DNA of 64,000 nucleotides from the NCBI GenBank assembly GCA_002150815.3, contig NDFF03000056.1:1-64000 (forward strand), given 5' to 3'. Shown in pieces: positions 21,178 to 32,245 of the stretch (its first letter is position 1; the number at the start of each line of letters is the position of its first letter). The notes below the pieces were generated by a model. That model saw only the letters and a program-made list of their open reading frames with translations, was not told where the DNA came from and made no database searches. The translations under genes and the position numbers were made by a program. Source of the stretch: Grammothele lineata. Lineage: Eukaryota > Basidiomycota > Agaricomycetes > Polyporales > Polyporaceae.

Positions 21178-22523
21178 ATGACCACGCTCAATTCCATTGA
21201 TCTTGATGGCAATGGGGTGAGCGCTATCCACATCCTCACGTCGAGAGGATCCCACTGATGCAAACATCGTCACCTTGTACAGATACACGTCGTACAAGCG
21301 ATGGAGACGGCTCAGATCGTCGGGCTGTTCCTCGAAACGCTCATGTTTGGCGTCTTCGTGATGACATACTCGAAGGAAGCGTGGCTACTCCTCCGCGGCG
21401 ATCAACCCAGTGAGCTGAAGAGGAGAAACTGGTACCTCCTCGCCGCGAATAGCGTTATGTTCATCGCGTCCGTCATAGTGAGCCAAGGTGTCGCTTGTGT
21501 ATTGTCGCAATTTTTGACTGAATACCCCGTGCTACAGCATGTGGCGCTCACGGTTTTCATCACAACATATGTGCTGGTGACCCAAGACGTCAGCCGCGAT
21601 GATGTCTTCGAGGCCTTCGAAAGTGATAAATGGAATGCCATCAATGCGGCACAGTACGTCTTATATGTCACTCAGGGCTTGATCGGAGACGGTTTCATGG
21701 TAAGCATCATACTCAGCGTCGCACTGCCGTTCTGTCTCTTATACGTCTGCAGTTGTACCGACTCTGGGTAGTGTGGAACAGGCGATGGAAAGTTGTTATC
21801 GTGCCTGCACTCTTCTTTCTGGCTAACGTCGGTGCGTAATTTCTGCCAACGTCCCGTATTGTCGAGCTTATCACACTGTTCAGTTGTCGGCTACGCGGTC
21901 ACCGGACTCATCGCGAGTTCAGGCACCTCGATGATTTTCTATATCATCTCTTTCTTGACCAACGCTATCGCTACTGGTCAGTCCCCGGTCCCTTCGTCGC
22001 CCCCCCCCAGTTAACTGATCGCTCCGGTACCATAGGCCTCATTATGGGGAAGCTTCTCAACAGTGGCGGTGATCGATTCGTCCACGCACACTGGACCTGG
22101 GGTCGACGGGCATCATTCAACTTCGTGCGCTACCAACGCGTGTTTGAGGCCGTCATCGAGTCCGCTGCGATCTACTCGTTCGCGTCGCTCGCGCTTCTGA
22201 TCACGTCCTTCGTGAGCCCCAACATTGGGTACACAGTCTGCTTCTATCTGTTCTCGCCCTTGATTGTGAGTCGCTTGGTTTGCTTCATCGGGCTTCTCGG
22301 CATGTGACTGACCGTCATGCTGTGTTTTGTGTCTTTGCAGGGTGTCGTATTCTCGCTTCTCGTCATGCAGATCGCGAGGAACTCGGCCGTGAAGGACCCT
22401 TCGGCGATCCAGATGGCCTCAAACGTGTCACGGCCGACAAACGTGCAGACGACTGGTTCAAGATCTGTAATTTCCACGATGAACGAGCCTTCGTTGGCAA
22501 GGGAGACGAAAGTATCTGTATGA
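21178..22523 (+). CDS. Seven-helix membrane protein, paralogue 1
   Basis: Six exons: 21178-21216, 21283-21699, 21753-21831, 21884-21976, 22036-22265, 22341-22523, giving 346 aa. The short first exon ends in IDLDGNG, and the paralogue at 23332 has a first exon ending LHLDGNG, which supports the start in both. Seven hydrophobic helices follow, among them IVGLFLETLMFGVFVMTY, LLAANSVMFIASVIV, VALTVFITTYVLV, VVIVPALFFLANVVVGYAV and AIYSFASLALLITSF. A loop motif LYRLWVVWNRRW follows helix 4. The C-terminal tail is polar and Ser/Thr-rich. Such proteins form large lineage-specific families in mushroom genomes. They resemble receptors in topology but have no assigned function, and I give none. Confidence 0.72.
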
Positions 22524-23331
22524 ACGACACCAAGGGCATGCCCCATGCGCCTTGGCACGTTTGACGACTCGTATATGATGAACGGTGGACTCGGACACCT
22601 CGGACAGCGGTTTCAGCTTGAACTCGAGTTGTAATTTACGCTTGGAACGTCTTCATGTATTAACGCCGAACTTACCTACGAAGTTCACACTTTCGTTTGC
22701 GTCATATACCTGCTGGTGTGCATTGTTCAAGCGCTCTGAGAGGTTTGCCATGGAAGTGCATGCACGCCGCACGGCACCTGCGAGTCGGCGCCATCGGCGG
22801 TGGCGAGGCGCGGGCGAGATGCGTTACAAGGACCCACCGGGCCGGGCAAGCGCACCGCCTCTCGGGGCGGCGAGACCGACGTGTGGCTTTGCGGCAGTCT
22901 CTTCTCGCTTCGTCTCTTCGCCTTTCCCATGTTCACAAGTCCGCCGCCAAAAATCCCGCAATATTTCGAAGACTACTTCTCGAGTGAGGCGAGGTATACC
23001 TCGGCCGACTCGCGGGCGTAGTTGGTGCGCGTAGGCCCAGCAGTGGTCAAAACTCCCAGTGAGGCTCGTTCGAGGTATCACCGCTGGCGCGCGCATAAGA
23101 CGACTTCCTCTTGCGCAGCCCGGTACTTATTATGATCTCGAACAGCATTATGACAGCGGCGCCGCGCTGGCGAGCTTCAGCGCCCCATGCCGATCGGCGA
23201 AAGGCTATAAGGGACGCCCCGTCGTAACACGCACGTCTTCTTTCCTCCCTGCCAACTCCGGGCTAGCAGCTCGTCCGTTTGTGCTTTCCTCTCGCCGCTC
23301 TGGAAACCCCGAACTAGAGGCGCTTGCAGCG
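22524..23331. other. Spacer between tandem paralogues, no gene seen
   Basis: About 800 bp. The middle (22730-23000) is GC-rich and gives several overlapping frames on both strands, but none has family features or plausible splice signals. Confidence 0.35.
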
Positions 23332-24627
23332 ATGAAGTTGCATCTGGACGGAAATGGCGTACGTGTCTCCCGTGTGCTTGTCTTCAAGCGCTTCCAAGCG
23401 CGGTTCTGGGTCGAGACTCGAGCTTGATGCTGAAGGTGCGCGTACTAGGTCCATGTGACGCACGCCATGCAGGCCGCGCAGGTTGTGGGGCTGACCTTGG
23501 AAGCCCTCATCTTCAGCATCTTTGCGGTGACTTACGCCAGAGGGAGAGGATGGCTTCTTAGTCTGGATCGGTCCAACAAGGCGGGCGGTCGTTTACTCTC
23601 GGCGAGCAACGCGATGCTCGCCGTGTCAGCACTCGTGAGTCGGGAGCATTGTGCATCACATTCATCAACCATTGACCAGGAAGTATGGGATGCGGTGAAC
23701 TGTAACAGCACCTGTGGATCGACATCTTCTCTACCGTCTACGTGTATGGCGCGTCCGCAGGGGGCAACGAGGCGGTATACGTGTCTTTCGGCGACCATGT
23801 TTCGATTTCGGTCGATAACGTGCGGTTCCTACTGTATGCTATCCAGGCTCTGCTTGGGGATAGTCTCATGGTGAGCACAACGCATCTCATATGGCATCGG
23901 CGCGCAACGTGGTGTCTCAATTGTGCCGTGCCGTTCAGGTTTTCCAACTCTACATCATCTACGGTCGGAGCTTGACGCCCGTCTGGAAATTCACGTTACT
24001 CCTCCTTCTCAATTGCGGTACGTACGAACGTTGTTACTTGGACATATTCTTACTCATGTTCCTCACGGCGTCCACAGCGTTTGGGGTCTACGCGTACGTT
24101 AGCTACTGGGCGCGTCTTCAATTCTACTTTGTCTCTCTCGTGATGAATCTCGGCGCTGCCGGTCAGTCCCTTAGTCCCTTCCGGTTGTAACACGTTCTAT
24201 CAGCTAACGCAGTACCTGTATGAATAGCCCTCATTTCCTATCGCATCCTTCGTAACCGTACCGATGCCTCTGTCGCCGAGTATGCGCGCCGTCATCTTGG
24301 GGCAATCGTCGCGCCAACAGTGGTGCATCTGACCGTTTGCCTTTCGCTCATCATCACATTCTTTGTGAGCCCCCGTATGGGCTACCGCGCGTGCTCGTAC
24401 GCTTTCTCGCCCCTTCTCGTACGCCGATTCATCCATCTTTCATCTCCCTTATGACTCACATGACCTATGTTTTGACACAGGGCTTCGTGTTTGCCTTTGT
24501 CGTCGTACATCTTGCGCGAGACATGGCTGAACAAGATGGGTTCAAGGAACTGTCTATTGGCGGGAGAAGGTATGACGCGGATGCGGTGACAGCCCCGCTG
24601 CTTTCTGGGGAGCAGGATGACTTTTGA
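23332..24627 (+). CDS. Seven-helix membrane protein, paralogue 2
   Basis: Proposed exons: 23332-23358, 23449-23634, 23709-23870, 23939-24017, 24078-24161, 24228-24418, 24481-24627, giving 291 aa. Fourth-exon length (79 nt) and several intron phases equal those of the neighbour upstream, so the two arose by tandem duplication. Shared features are LDGNG at the end of exon 1, AAQVVGLTLEALIFSIF, a YxxYGR loop in place of YRLWVVW, FFVSPRMGYRACSYAFSPLL and a polar tail. The third helix region is shorter than in paralogue 1. The intron at 23635-23708 is the least certain; loss of about 20 residues there may be real or may mean the model is wrong. Function unknown. Confidence 0.6.
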
Positions 24628-24962
24628 AGCAAGGATCTCGTGTTACACGTAGCTGCTGAGGATGTCTTACCACAGAATTCGCGTGTACACTGTATACATA
24701 TCTCGATTTAACGCCGTCGTTGTAATATTTGAGCCAGTATATGTATAATGATTTCCAGTCAGAGACCCGGGAATGTCGGACGTCGTCACGGTCGTTTGGA
24801 AGAATGAGCCTGTCTTACGTAAGACAATAGACGTTTTGAGTTTAGCGTCGCGTGGTGCTCGCGTGGCCTGACGCCACACGCGTGAGTCGCGACGCGACGC
24901 GCTTCTCGTTCCCGCCGGGGTCGCCTCCGTCTTCACCACCTTCAACCCTTACCGTAGTCGTC
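24628..24962. other. Intergenic, promoter region of the SNF2 gene
   Basis: This is 335 bp. The last ~100 bases before the ATG at 24963 are C/T-rich, as is common in fungal 5' UTRs. No other element was noticed. Confidence 0.35.
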
Positions 24963-27900
24963 ATGACTGACACGCCGACGCCGCCGCCCCAGGCGACGCA
25001 GCGTAAGAGCCGCATTCTGGCTGCGCTCGACAATCCCGCTTTCTTCTCGTCCACATCGACCCCCACGCCCCCGCCGCCCTCACAACCGCCCGTGTCCTTG
25101 GGTCTTGGTCTTCCACCTCCTTACCAAGCTCCTATGAAGATGCGCCAGCAAACGCCTTCTATCGACGAATCAATGCTCTTAAATGCCGCGCAGCTCTTGA
25201 CGAAGCGCAAATACTCCGGTCCCGAGAACGAGTTCGACGATCCTCTCGCGCCGGGTGGCTCGTCGCCCATGCACACAACAATTCGACAAGGCGGAACATT
25301 CCGACTCAACTATGATCAGGAGAGCGCGGTGCGAAGCATAGACAGAGGAGGTTCCGACCAGGAGCAGAGGTGTGCCCACTCTCCCCTCTAGTTGGTTGGA
25401 TTTCCTCAATTGAAAGGACGCATATAGGCTGGCCGAATTCGTCTCTAGAAGCATAGAGAGTGCCGCGCAAGGTTTAACCGTCAGGAAGGCCGTGGAGAAG
25501 CTCGGGCTAGCAGAGTGAGTTCTTTCCCTGATTGCCGGCGTGCCGCCGTACGACCTTCGGGTGCGAGGAGAGCGCTCCTGTGAAGCTTTCTCGTAAATCC
25601 CCTGTCCCTGGAGGACGCGTTCTCAGGCTGTATATGCCGCCCTGCTTGGGTCTCTTACAAGATGAGAGCAGCATATATGCTACTACCGTCTAGTATCATG
25701 GCCTGTTGGAACGTTCATTACTTCTCACCTGGTGTTTCGTTCAAACGGGCAAGCGTTGTACTGATTTTACTGCTTACCGCAGTGCCAAAGACCTTATTCC
25801 TGGCATGGAAGTTCGGCTGCTCTCACATCAGCTCATCGGCGTGAGCTGGATGATAGAGCAAGAACGGAACTCACCCCACAAGGGCGGTATACTTGCCGAC
25901 GATATGGGCCTTGGCAAGACCGTCCAGATGATCGCGACAATGGTCATCAACCAACCCGAGCCCGATGAGAGGAACCGTTCGACGCTCATTATCGTGCCCG
26001 CCGCGTTGCTCGAGCAGTGGAAGGACGAGTTGGAGACGAAGACTAATGGCATGTTTGACGTGCACATACAACACGGGAAAGACAAGATCAAGGATCCTGA
26101 GTTGCTCGAGGAGAAAGATGTATGTTTTCGCTGTTCGCGGTGTTGAGTCCCTGCTCATACGGGGCATGTCTGTCCCCCCGCAGGTTGTGATCACGACATA
26201 CCATACCCTTAACCTTGACTTCAATATCCCCCAGGACATGGACAGCGGAGAAGAGCTCGATTGGCTGAGGGACCATGGGTGACTCGCCTTCTTCAACGTA
26301 TGCCACGACTCACGCTGATCTACGATTTGTCAGAGGTCCCATGTCCCAAATGGCGTGGTACCGTGTCATATGCGACGAGGCCCAGTTCATCCGCAACCGC
26401 CGTACGCGCTGCAGTTCCGCAGTCGCCATGCTCAAGGCGAAGTATCGCTGGTGTCTCACCGGAACACCCGTCACCAATACCTTGTTCGTTCATATTCCAC
26501 CCTATTGACGGTGCTGTGTACTAACATTCGTCCTTAGGGCCGATATCTATGGCTACCTCCGTTTCGGTCATTTTCGGCCATACAAGTAAGCCCTTCCGCT
26601 TCTCACTCGCCGACATTGCGATATCAATCTCTTCACGCCCAGCGACTGGGATTCTTTCAATGGTCACATAGCGAAAGTACAGCTTGAAGACGCAAAGCTT
26701 GCCGGTAAGCAACAGAAATGTACATATGCGAGAACCCACCGCTGACATTCGTGTAGGTCAACGAGCACAGGCCGTGCTGCAGCCCATCCTTTTGCGGCGT
26801 ACGAAGAATGCGGAAATTGTGGGTGGACTGATGGAGTCTTCAAGGTCCGTTGCTGACGGTGGTCTTTATTGCAGGAGGGCAAGCGTATTCTTGATGAGCT
26901 GCCCCCCAAGCATGTCGAGTTGAAGTATTTGGAGTTCTCGAAGGACGAACGTGAGGTAAGCTGTATCCCGCGCCAACCACTGGTAGTGTGCAGCACCCAA
27001 GTGCCTCATATTACAGATCTACGACATGTTCGAGAAGCGGGCTCGGATCCAGATCAACCGGTTCATCCGAAGCAGGTCTCTGCTTAAGAAGTGCGTATTG
27101 CTCGCGCCTGTCAATTGCTAGACATTGTTCTCACTGCGCACGCACTTCTCAGCACCCAGCAGGTCCTGGTCCTGATCCTGCGTTTGCGCCAAGTGTGCAC
27201 CCACCCATATCTCGTCCTCGTGTGTATATTCCAACTCTGCAGACACTCGACACGCCTCCTTACGTGTATCGTGCACAGGTCGATGCAGATGGCTTCGCGG
27301 ACCCAACAGCCGCGCTGATGGGCTCCGATACTGACAAGGAGCTGCAACGAGCAATCAGAGTCAAGGGGCCCCAGTGGGTCAACAGCGTATGGCCATGATG
27401 CTTCCCGAGCACGCGAGCGAAGACTGACGACCCCTCATGCAGATCAAGCAGCGGTACCTGGAGCGTGCTCGTGCAATGTACCTGGGATTGGAAGACGACG
27501 ACGACGGTGATGAGCCCCTGTGCGAGAAGTGTGGAGATTGTAGGTGGATGGGAAGCTTCAATTCTCAGCAAGTAGCTCACTGAGATCACAGTGTTCCTCG
27601 AAAGCAATGGCCGTATCCTCGGGTGCGGGCATGAGATCTGTGCAGGTGCGCTCCCTCCCAAGAGTAGATTCTTCGGGACTTGTGCTGATAACTTTCTTGA
27701 CCGCAGACTGCGTCGAGGACTTGGCGAAGTCTCCCATCGAGCATAACGGCGAATTGTAAGCTTTGCGTCTACCATTGTTGGACCTATTATTGACCCGCTT
27801 CGTCTACAGCGGCAACAATGACGACAAGACCAACTTCCGCATTGAGAAGGACTTCGAGAATGCTGCCGCCAAGGGCCTGCGTCCCTGTATGTCTTCCTCT

Positions 27901-29398
27901 CCCCGAGCATTTCGGTATTTGTCTCATCAGATGCATCACCATCCTTCCAGGCCCCAAGTGCAAGAAGATGCAAGACCTTCGCCCGAATGCCATCTTCCTT
28001 GCCACGGCGTTCATGCCTTCCCAGGAGGAAACCCGGAACGCCGCGCGCGCCCCGAAGAAGCTACCGCCGCGCCGCGAGGCCAGCCCGCCCGCGAAGAAGC
28101 CTAAGCTCGAGGTGATCGACATCGACGACCTCACGACCTCGGACTCAGACGACGACCTGCCAGACCTGTCGGCAGTCCTTCGGAGCTCATCTCCGTGGGG
28201 CAAGGACAAGAAAGCCGTGAAGGACGAGAAACCGAAGCCGGTGAAGGGTAAGGCTGGGTCGAAGGCCAAGGCAGGCGCCAAAGGGAAGGGCAAGGGCAAA
28301 GGCAAGAAGGCGCCGGCGAAGAAGGGTCGTGGGCGCGCCAAGTTTGAAGACAGCGACGAGGATATGGACAAGAGCTCGTCAAGCTCCGACTCGGACTCTG
28401 ACTCGGACGGCGCCAGGGGCAAGGCGCTGATCAAAGCCAAGGACGAGCGCGACGGCTCGGAGATGCCGGCCGCCCCAGACATGAGCGCGTTCGCGGTGTG
28501 GAAGCAGGGCGGGAGTAACGTCGAGGCGAGCGCGAAGATGCTAAAGATGATCGAATATCTCAAGGAGTGGGAGTCGACTGGGGACAAGACGATCGTCTAT
28601 TCTCAGTGTAAGCGCATACTTCTCGTCATCTCCTCGAAGTCGGAGGATGCTGACACAGGGGTGGGATAGGGACGTCTATGCTCGACCTGTGTGAGCAGGT
28701 TTTCGCGCGGCACGGGATCCGGAGCCTGCGCTACGACGGTCAAATGAGCCGTGAGGCGCGCGAGTACACGTTGTCGCAGTTCAGGCAGTCGGGCGGGCCG
28801 AGGGTCATCCTGATTAGGTTCGTCCTCACTTGGTCCTTGTGTTCTTCATTCTGGCTGACGCGACCTGTGTAGCATCAAGTGTGGCGGTGTGGGCCTCAAC
28901 CTCGTCTCCGCGAACCGGGTGATCAAGTGAGTACAGCAATAGCGCGCATGTAATCTCTTTTGCTGACATTGCGATAGCCTTGACCTGTCATGGAACTACG
29001 CCGCCGAGTCTCAGGCGTATGACCGAGTACACCGTCTTGGTCAAGAGAAGGAGGTCTTCGTCAAGCGCCTCGTCGTACGAGACACCATTGAGGAGCGGTA
29101 CGTCATCCGAATGTCCACATGCAACATAGGGCTCATTTGGTTGTCTTCCTTCCCAGAATGCTCGTCTTGCAAGACACCAAGTTAGATCTCGCAGCGGCGG
29201 CCCTCGGCGAAGGCGGCTCAGGGCGTCTTCACAAACTCAGCGTCAAGCAAATCAAGCAGGTACGTCTTCCCTCCTACCTGCCCCCTGAGGCTGGCGCTGA
29301 CGGAGCCGCGGCAGCTGTTCGGTATGGGTCTACCCAAGAACGACAAGCGTCGCGAATCCAATCAGAGCCAGCGGGAGTCCAGTCCGAGCCAACAGTGA
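24963..29398 (+). CDS. SNF2-family DNA translocase with RING finger (Uls1/Rrp1/Rad16-like)
   Basis: Twenty-two exons give 1,006 aa: 24963-25369, 25428-25514, 25783-26119, 26184-26278, 26334-26483, 26538-26585, 26643-26704, 26757-26818, 26875-26955, 27017-27090, 27153-27219, 27279-27386, 27443-27539, 27592-27645, 27707-27755, 27810-27886, 27951-28607, 28670-28817, 28873-28926, 28978-29097, 29157-29259, 29315-29398. Walker A is DDMGLGKT (204-211), the DEAQ box is at 322-325, and CLTGTPVTN follows. A RING finger (C553, C556, C570, H572, C575, C578, C619, C622) is inserted between the two helicase lobes. A Lys/Gly and acidic Ser-rich linker comes next, then lobe 2 with [18 protein letters not shown] and [13 protein letters not shown] insertion marks the Rad5/Rad16/Uls1 group. 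No HIRAN domain is seen, so Uls1/Rrp-like is favoured over Rad5. A role in SUMO- or ubiquitin-linked chromatin repair is inferred. Confidence 0.9.
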
Positions 29399-30745
29399 TT
29401 GTACATTTGCTCCTGGGCGCGGTGTCTCTGATATCTTATCTTTCTTTATTTCGCACACCGCCGGCGGCACGCGGGCGGGCGCTGTACCATACTTGCTGCG
29501 CTTACATTCTTGCGTTCCTCCCGCCGTCGTACGATACGCCAATAGCGGCGCGGCACGTTAGTCTAGAGTACGACCTTCCGTATAGTCATTCCTAATAGCT
29601 CGGCTTGTTACTCGTACACTGCTACTTCAGGTTACTTATATTACGCACTCCGTTATTCTTGCCTCCCGTGTGAAGAAACGGGTGCTGATCGCGGGGACGT
29701 CGACCACATATGTGCCACATACTCCACATATGTGTAGGTGAGTTACATGCTACCTGTTCCTTCGGCGGGGAATACGCCAGGTTGGACACCGGGGTTTCCT
29801 TGATGGCGGTGGACATTCAGGCGAAAGTTCAAGGTAAGCCTAGCTCAAATGCGGGACCGTTCCTCCACTCACCCATCTACCACTTCCTCAGCTATCCAAT
29901 GTTCTGGCCAAGAGTCACCGTCTACCTCGCTGTTGCGTTCACGATCCCGTTCGCCCTAGACTCCGCAAAACCGGCGGCAGCGATCGACGTGTTCCCGGCT
30001 CCACCTCTACTTGCACAGGGGGAAGCCTTTTGGACTCGGATGACTGTGTCGTTAGTCGAAGGATGGAGGTGAGCTTTCACTTCTCTCTGCACCGCGACCT
30101 TAAACTGAGATGGAATGTGCGACTAGAGCCACTATCCACTCCGTCGGACCGGATTTGTGGCCGTTCTGACTACTTTGGCCAGAGGGCCAGTATCGTTACG
30201 GAAGCTCCGCCACATATTAACGCCCTTTCAATGCCCCTTGAATGTCAAGGTGCGTCGTTCGTCACTCCAGAGCAAGTGAAGCATGTGGTGGCACGCCGTG
30301 ACCGCGGATATTATAGATTACGACATTATCCAGACGCTGACGCCGGCGTACCCGCAATGACCCTCAAGTAGCTCTGTTGACAATAACGCGCATCGTGTAC
30401 ATATTATTTTGGATGTATCTCCGGGAGAATTGCCCTTGCCCAAGCACCGCCCGTCGCCTCATATCCGAATCCGAGCGCCCGATGCACACAGCGTAGGCTA
30501 CACTCGGGCATGTCGGGAAATGCCTATATGCGCTCTATCCGGGGGTAACACCGGTACCGTGCCTCAGCTAAAGCTACGTTACCATTAGCTGCATCAGCAA
30601 CGGGTGCATGGTAGCATATAAGCATAGTATCCATCTCTGAGGTCTCCGTCTTTCCATTCCCAGAGCCACTACGTATACCTTACACCCCAAGCTGCTCAAT
30701 CCTTCTAGGTCTCATAACGCAACGCTTTACAAATCCTCACACGTT
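29399..30745. other. Intergenic, with two copies of a 10-bp palindrome
   Basis: This is 1.35 kb downstream of the SNF2 gene. The palindrome CACATATGTG occurs at 29705-29714 and again at 29725-29734, 20 bp apart. A TATA-like ATATAAG lies near 30616. Frames in this stretch, for example 29809-30072, have no recognisable features. Confidence 0.35.
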
Positions 30746-31033
30746 ATGGGTAACGTAGGTTCAGCTGTCCGCCAGGAAGGGGAAGAGATTATTCGGAAAC
30801 GTCTGGAAGCAGCGACCGCAAAACGCAAGGCGCACGAGGCAACCACAGCGTGCCAGGCTCGCATGTTGGGTGCGGAGTCGCCGCAGCCCGGACAGATTGT
30901 CTATCCAAAGCGCAGGAGGAGCGTCTGGCACAGGTCAGTGGGATATTTCATGTGGCTCTCGGAGATGCTGACTGGCATGCGTGACTCTGACACGCCGGTG
31001 GAAAAGATGAAAAGACGGAGCGCCGCTTTCTGA
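30746..31033 (+). CDS. Hypothetical small protein, 95 aa
   Basis: An uninterrupted ATG frame starting MGNVGSA, which matches an N-myristoylation signal (Gly2, Ser6). An Arg/Lys/Glu/Ala-rich helical segment (residues ~10-35) suggests a short coiled coil. A basic cluster PKRRR and a Trp-rich patch follow. A TATA-like sequence lies about 130 bp upstream and an in-frame TGA closes it. I recognise no family and there is no second copy in the window. It could be a real small membrane-tethered protein or a chance frame. Confidence 0.35.
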   Translation: MGNVGSAVRQEGEEIIRKRLEAATAKRKAHEATTACQARMLGAESPQPGQIVYPKRRRSVWHRSVGYFMWLSEMLTGMRDSDTPVEKMKRRSAAF

Positions 31034-31959
31034 GACTCCGTCCGCTTGTCTTCCGCGACTTGCACCATTACATGCTAGCCGACTGCTAGCTTCGGTACTC
31101 GTTTTCTGGAGAAGATCTCGCCGGTGAGTACATGTTGGTGGCGCCTGGGTGACGACTGGTTAGAAGGCAAGGCTAACGGGGATATAGCAGCTATTGGGAC
31201 TTGTATCGATGTTAGAGTTTAGGCTCGCGTATTATTAAATATGCCTATCCACGCCATGTGGCATCCAGAATTCAAAGCCCATTAATTTCACTCAATGACG
31301 CTACCGTGGCCAAGTTGTGGTCGGTGGCTATTGAGACACCGATTGAGACAGCCTCCACATGAGTAGCGGTGGTCGACACGTTTGTAGGCCATGATGAAAG
31401 ATAGTTGTCGTTCCATGTATGTGTCTACCGCATCCGAATCCAGCCTGGCGCTGTGTACGGATCCCTGTTAACACCGTTGTCAGGGCAGGAGCCACTTCAA
31501 ATAATATCAACCCGGGCAGTCCATCATATATTCTGTATTGAGGAAAGATATCTAGGATGATCTCCCCAAAGGAAGACGCTTTCATAGGAGACCGCACAAA
31601 CATAGAGCGGACATCCGTCTGCCACAATACAGCGTGCGGTGGTCTATGTAATTCTCCGATGAATGGCACGAGGAGTACACAACTTGGTGGGCTATTGTGG
31701 CAGGGTTGAGGGCCACACCGGCTGATCGGCTAACCGCAAGCGACATGGTGAAGCGTTGCGCTTGCAGGTTTACTGGCCACCGAGCTCGCGTGCTTTGAGG
31801 TTCAGATAATGAGCTTCTAACATATATAAAGAGAGCGAGAGCATTGCTCACCCTCATCCCTTCGCACTCAACTACCCAGCACGCACACCAGCGTTCGAAC
31901 AGCCATCATTCGAGCATCCAACGCCCTTTCATACCCTTCTTCATCAGCCCATCTTCACC
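31034..31959. other. Intergenic, promoter of the CxxC protein gene
   Basis: About 925 bp. The right end holds a TATA box (31823-31830) and a C/T-rich leader. A minus-strand frame at 31328-31669 has no family features. Confidence 0.35.
31823..31830 (+). promoter_or_regulatory. TATA box of the small CxxC protein gene
   Basis: TATATAAA lies 130 bp upstream of the ATG at 31960 and is followed by a pyrimidine-rich stretch. Spacing and context fit a core promoter with a leader of about 100 nt. Confidence 0.5.
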
Positions 31960-32245
31960 ATGTCCACCGGACAGAACGACTTCTACAAGAAGCTTACGGA
32001 CAGCTCGTACGCCGGCGACCAGGCTGGTCTCTACCGAGACATGGCATTAGGCAAGACCGGCATGGGGGAACAAGTTCGCCAATTGTGCGGCGGCTGCAAG
32101 GTGCAGCCCACGGACGGCCTTGGGGCTGTAGCTCGCAACTCGAAGGTGGCCTATGTGGTGAGTAGTGTTCCCGTATTATCTCAACGCGCAGAATTTGCTG
32201 AGTACTCCGTAACGTTAGGGATTTTGCAAGTCGTGCGCCAAATGA
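31960..32245 (+). CDS. Small protein with two CxxC pairs, 74 aa, putative zinc binder
   Basis: Two exons, 31960-32157 and 32219-32245, with a 61-nt GT-AG intron. Exon 1 contains LCGGC. Splicing adds only eight codons, GFCKSCAK, which supply the second CxxC and the stop. Without splicing the frame runs on to 32271 and the second pair is lost, which argues that the intron is real. The N-terminal half (QNDFYKKLTDSSYAGDQAGL) is polar and predicted helical. Paired CxxC knuckles about 25 residues apart suggest a small zinc ribbon. The ATG has a good context (CACCATGTCC) and a TATA box upstream. No family name is known to me. Confidence 0.65.

Noticed and set aside
22733..23096. GC-rich frames on both strands between the seven-helix paralogues
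   Set aside because: Several mutually exclusive frames of equal quality; none shows motifs or plausible splicing.
29809..30072. Small frame with hydrophobic stretch as a secreted peptide
   Set aside because: The hydrophobic part is internal, there is no supporting promoter or splice signal, and the composition matches the surrounding intergenic DNA.
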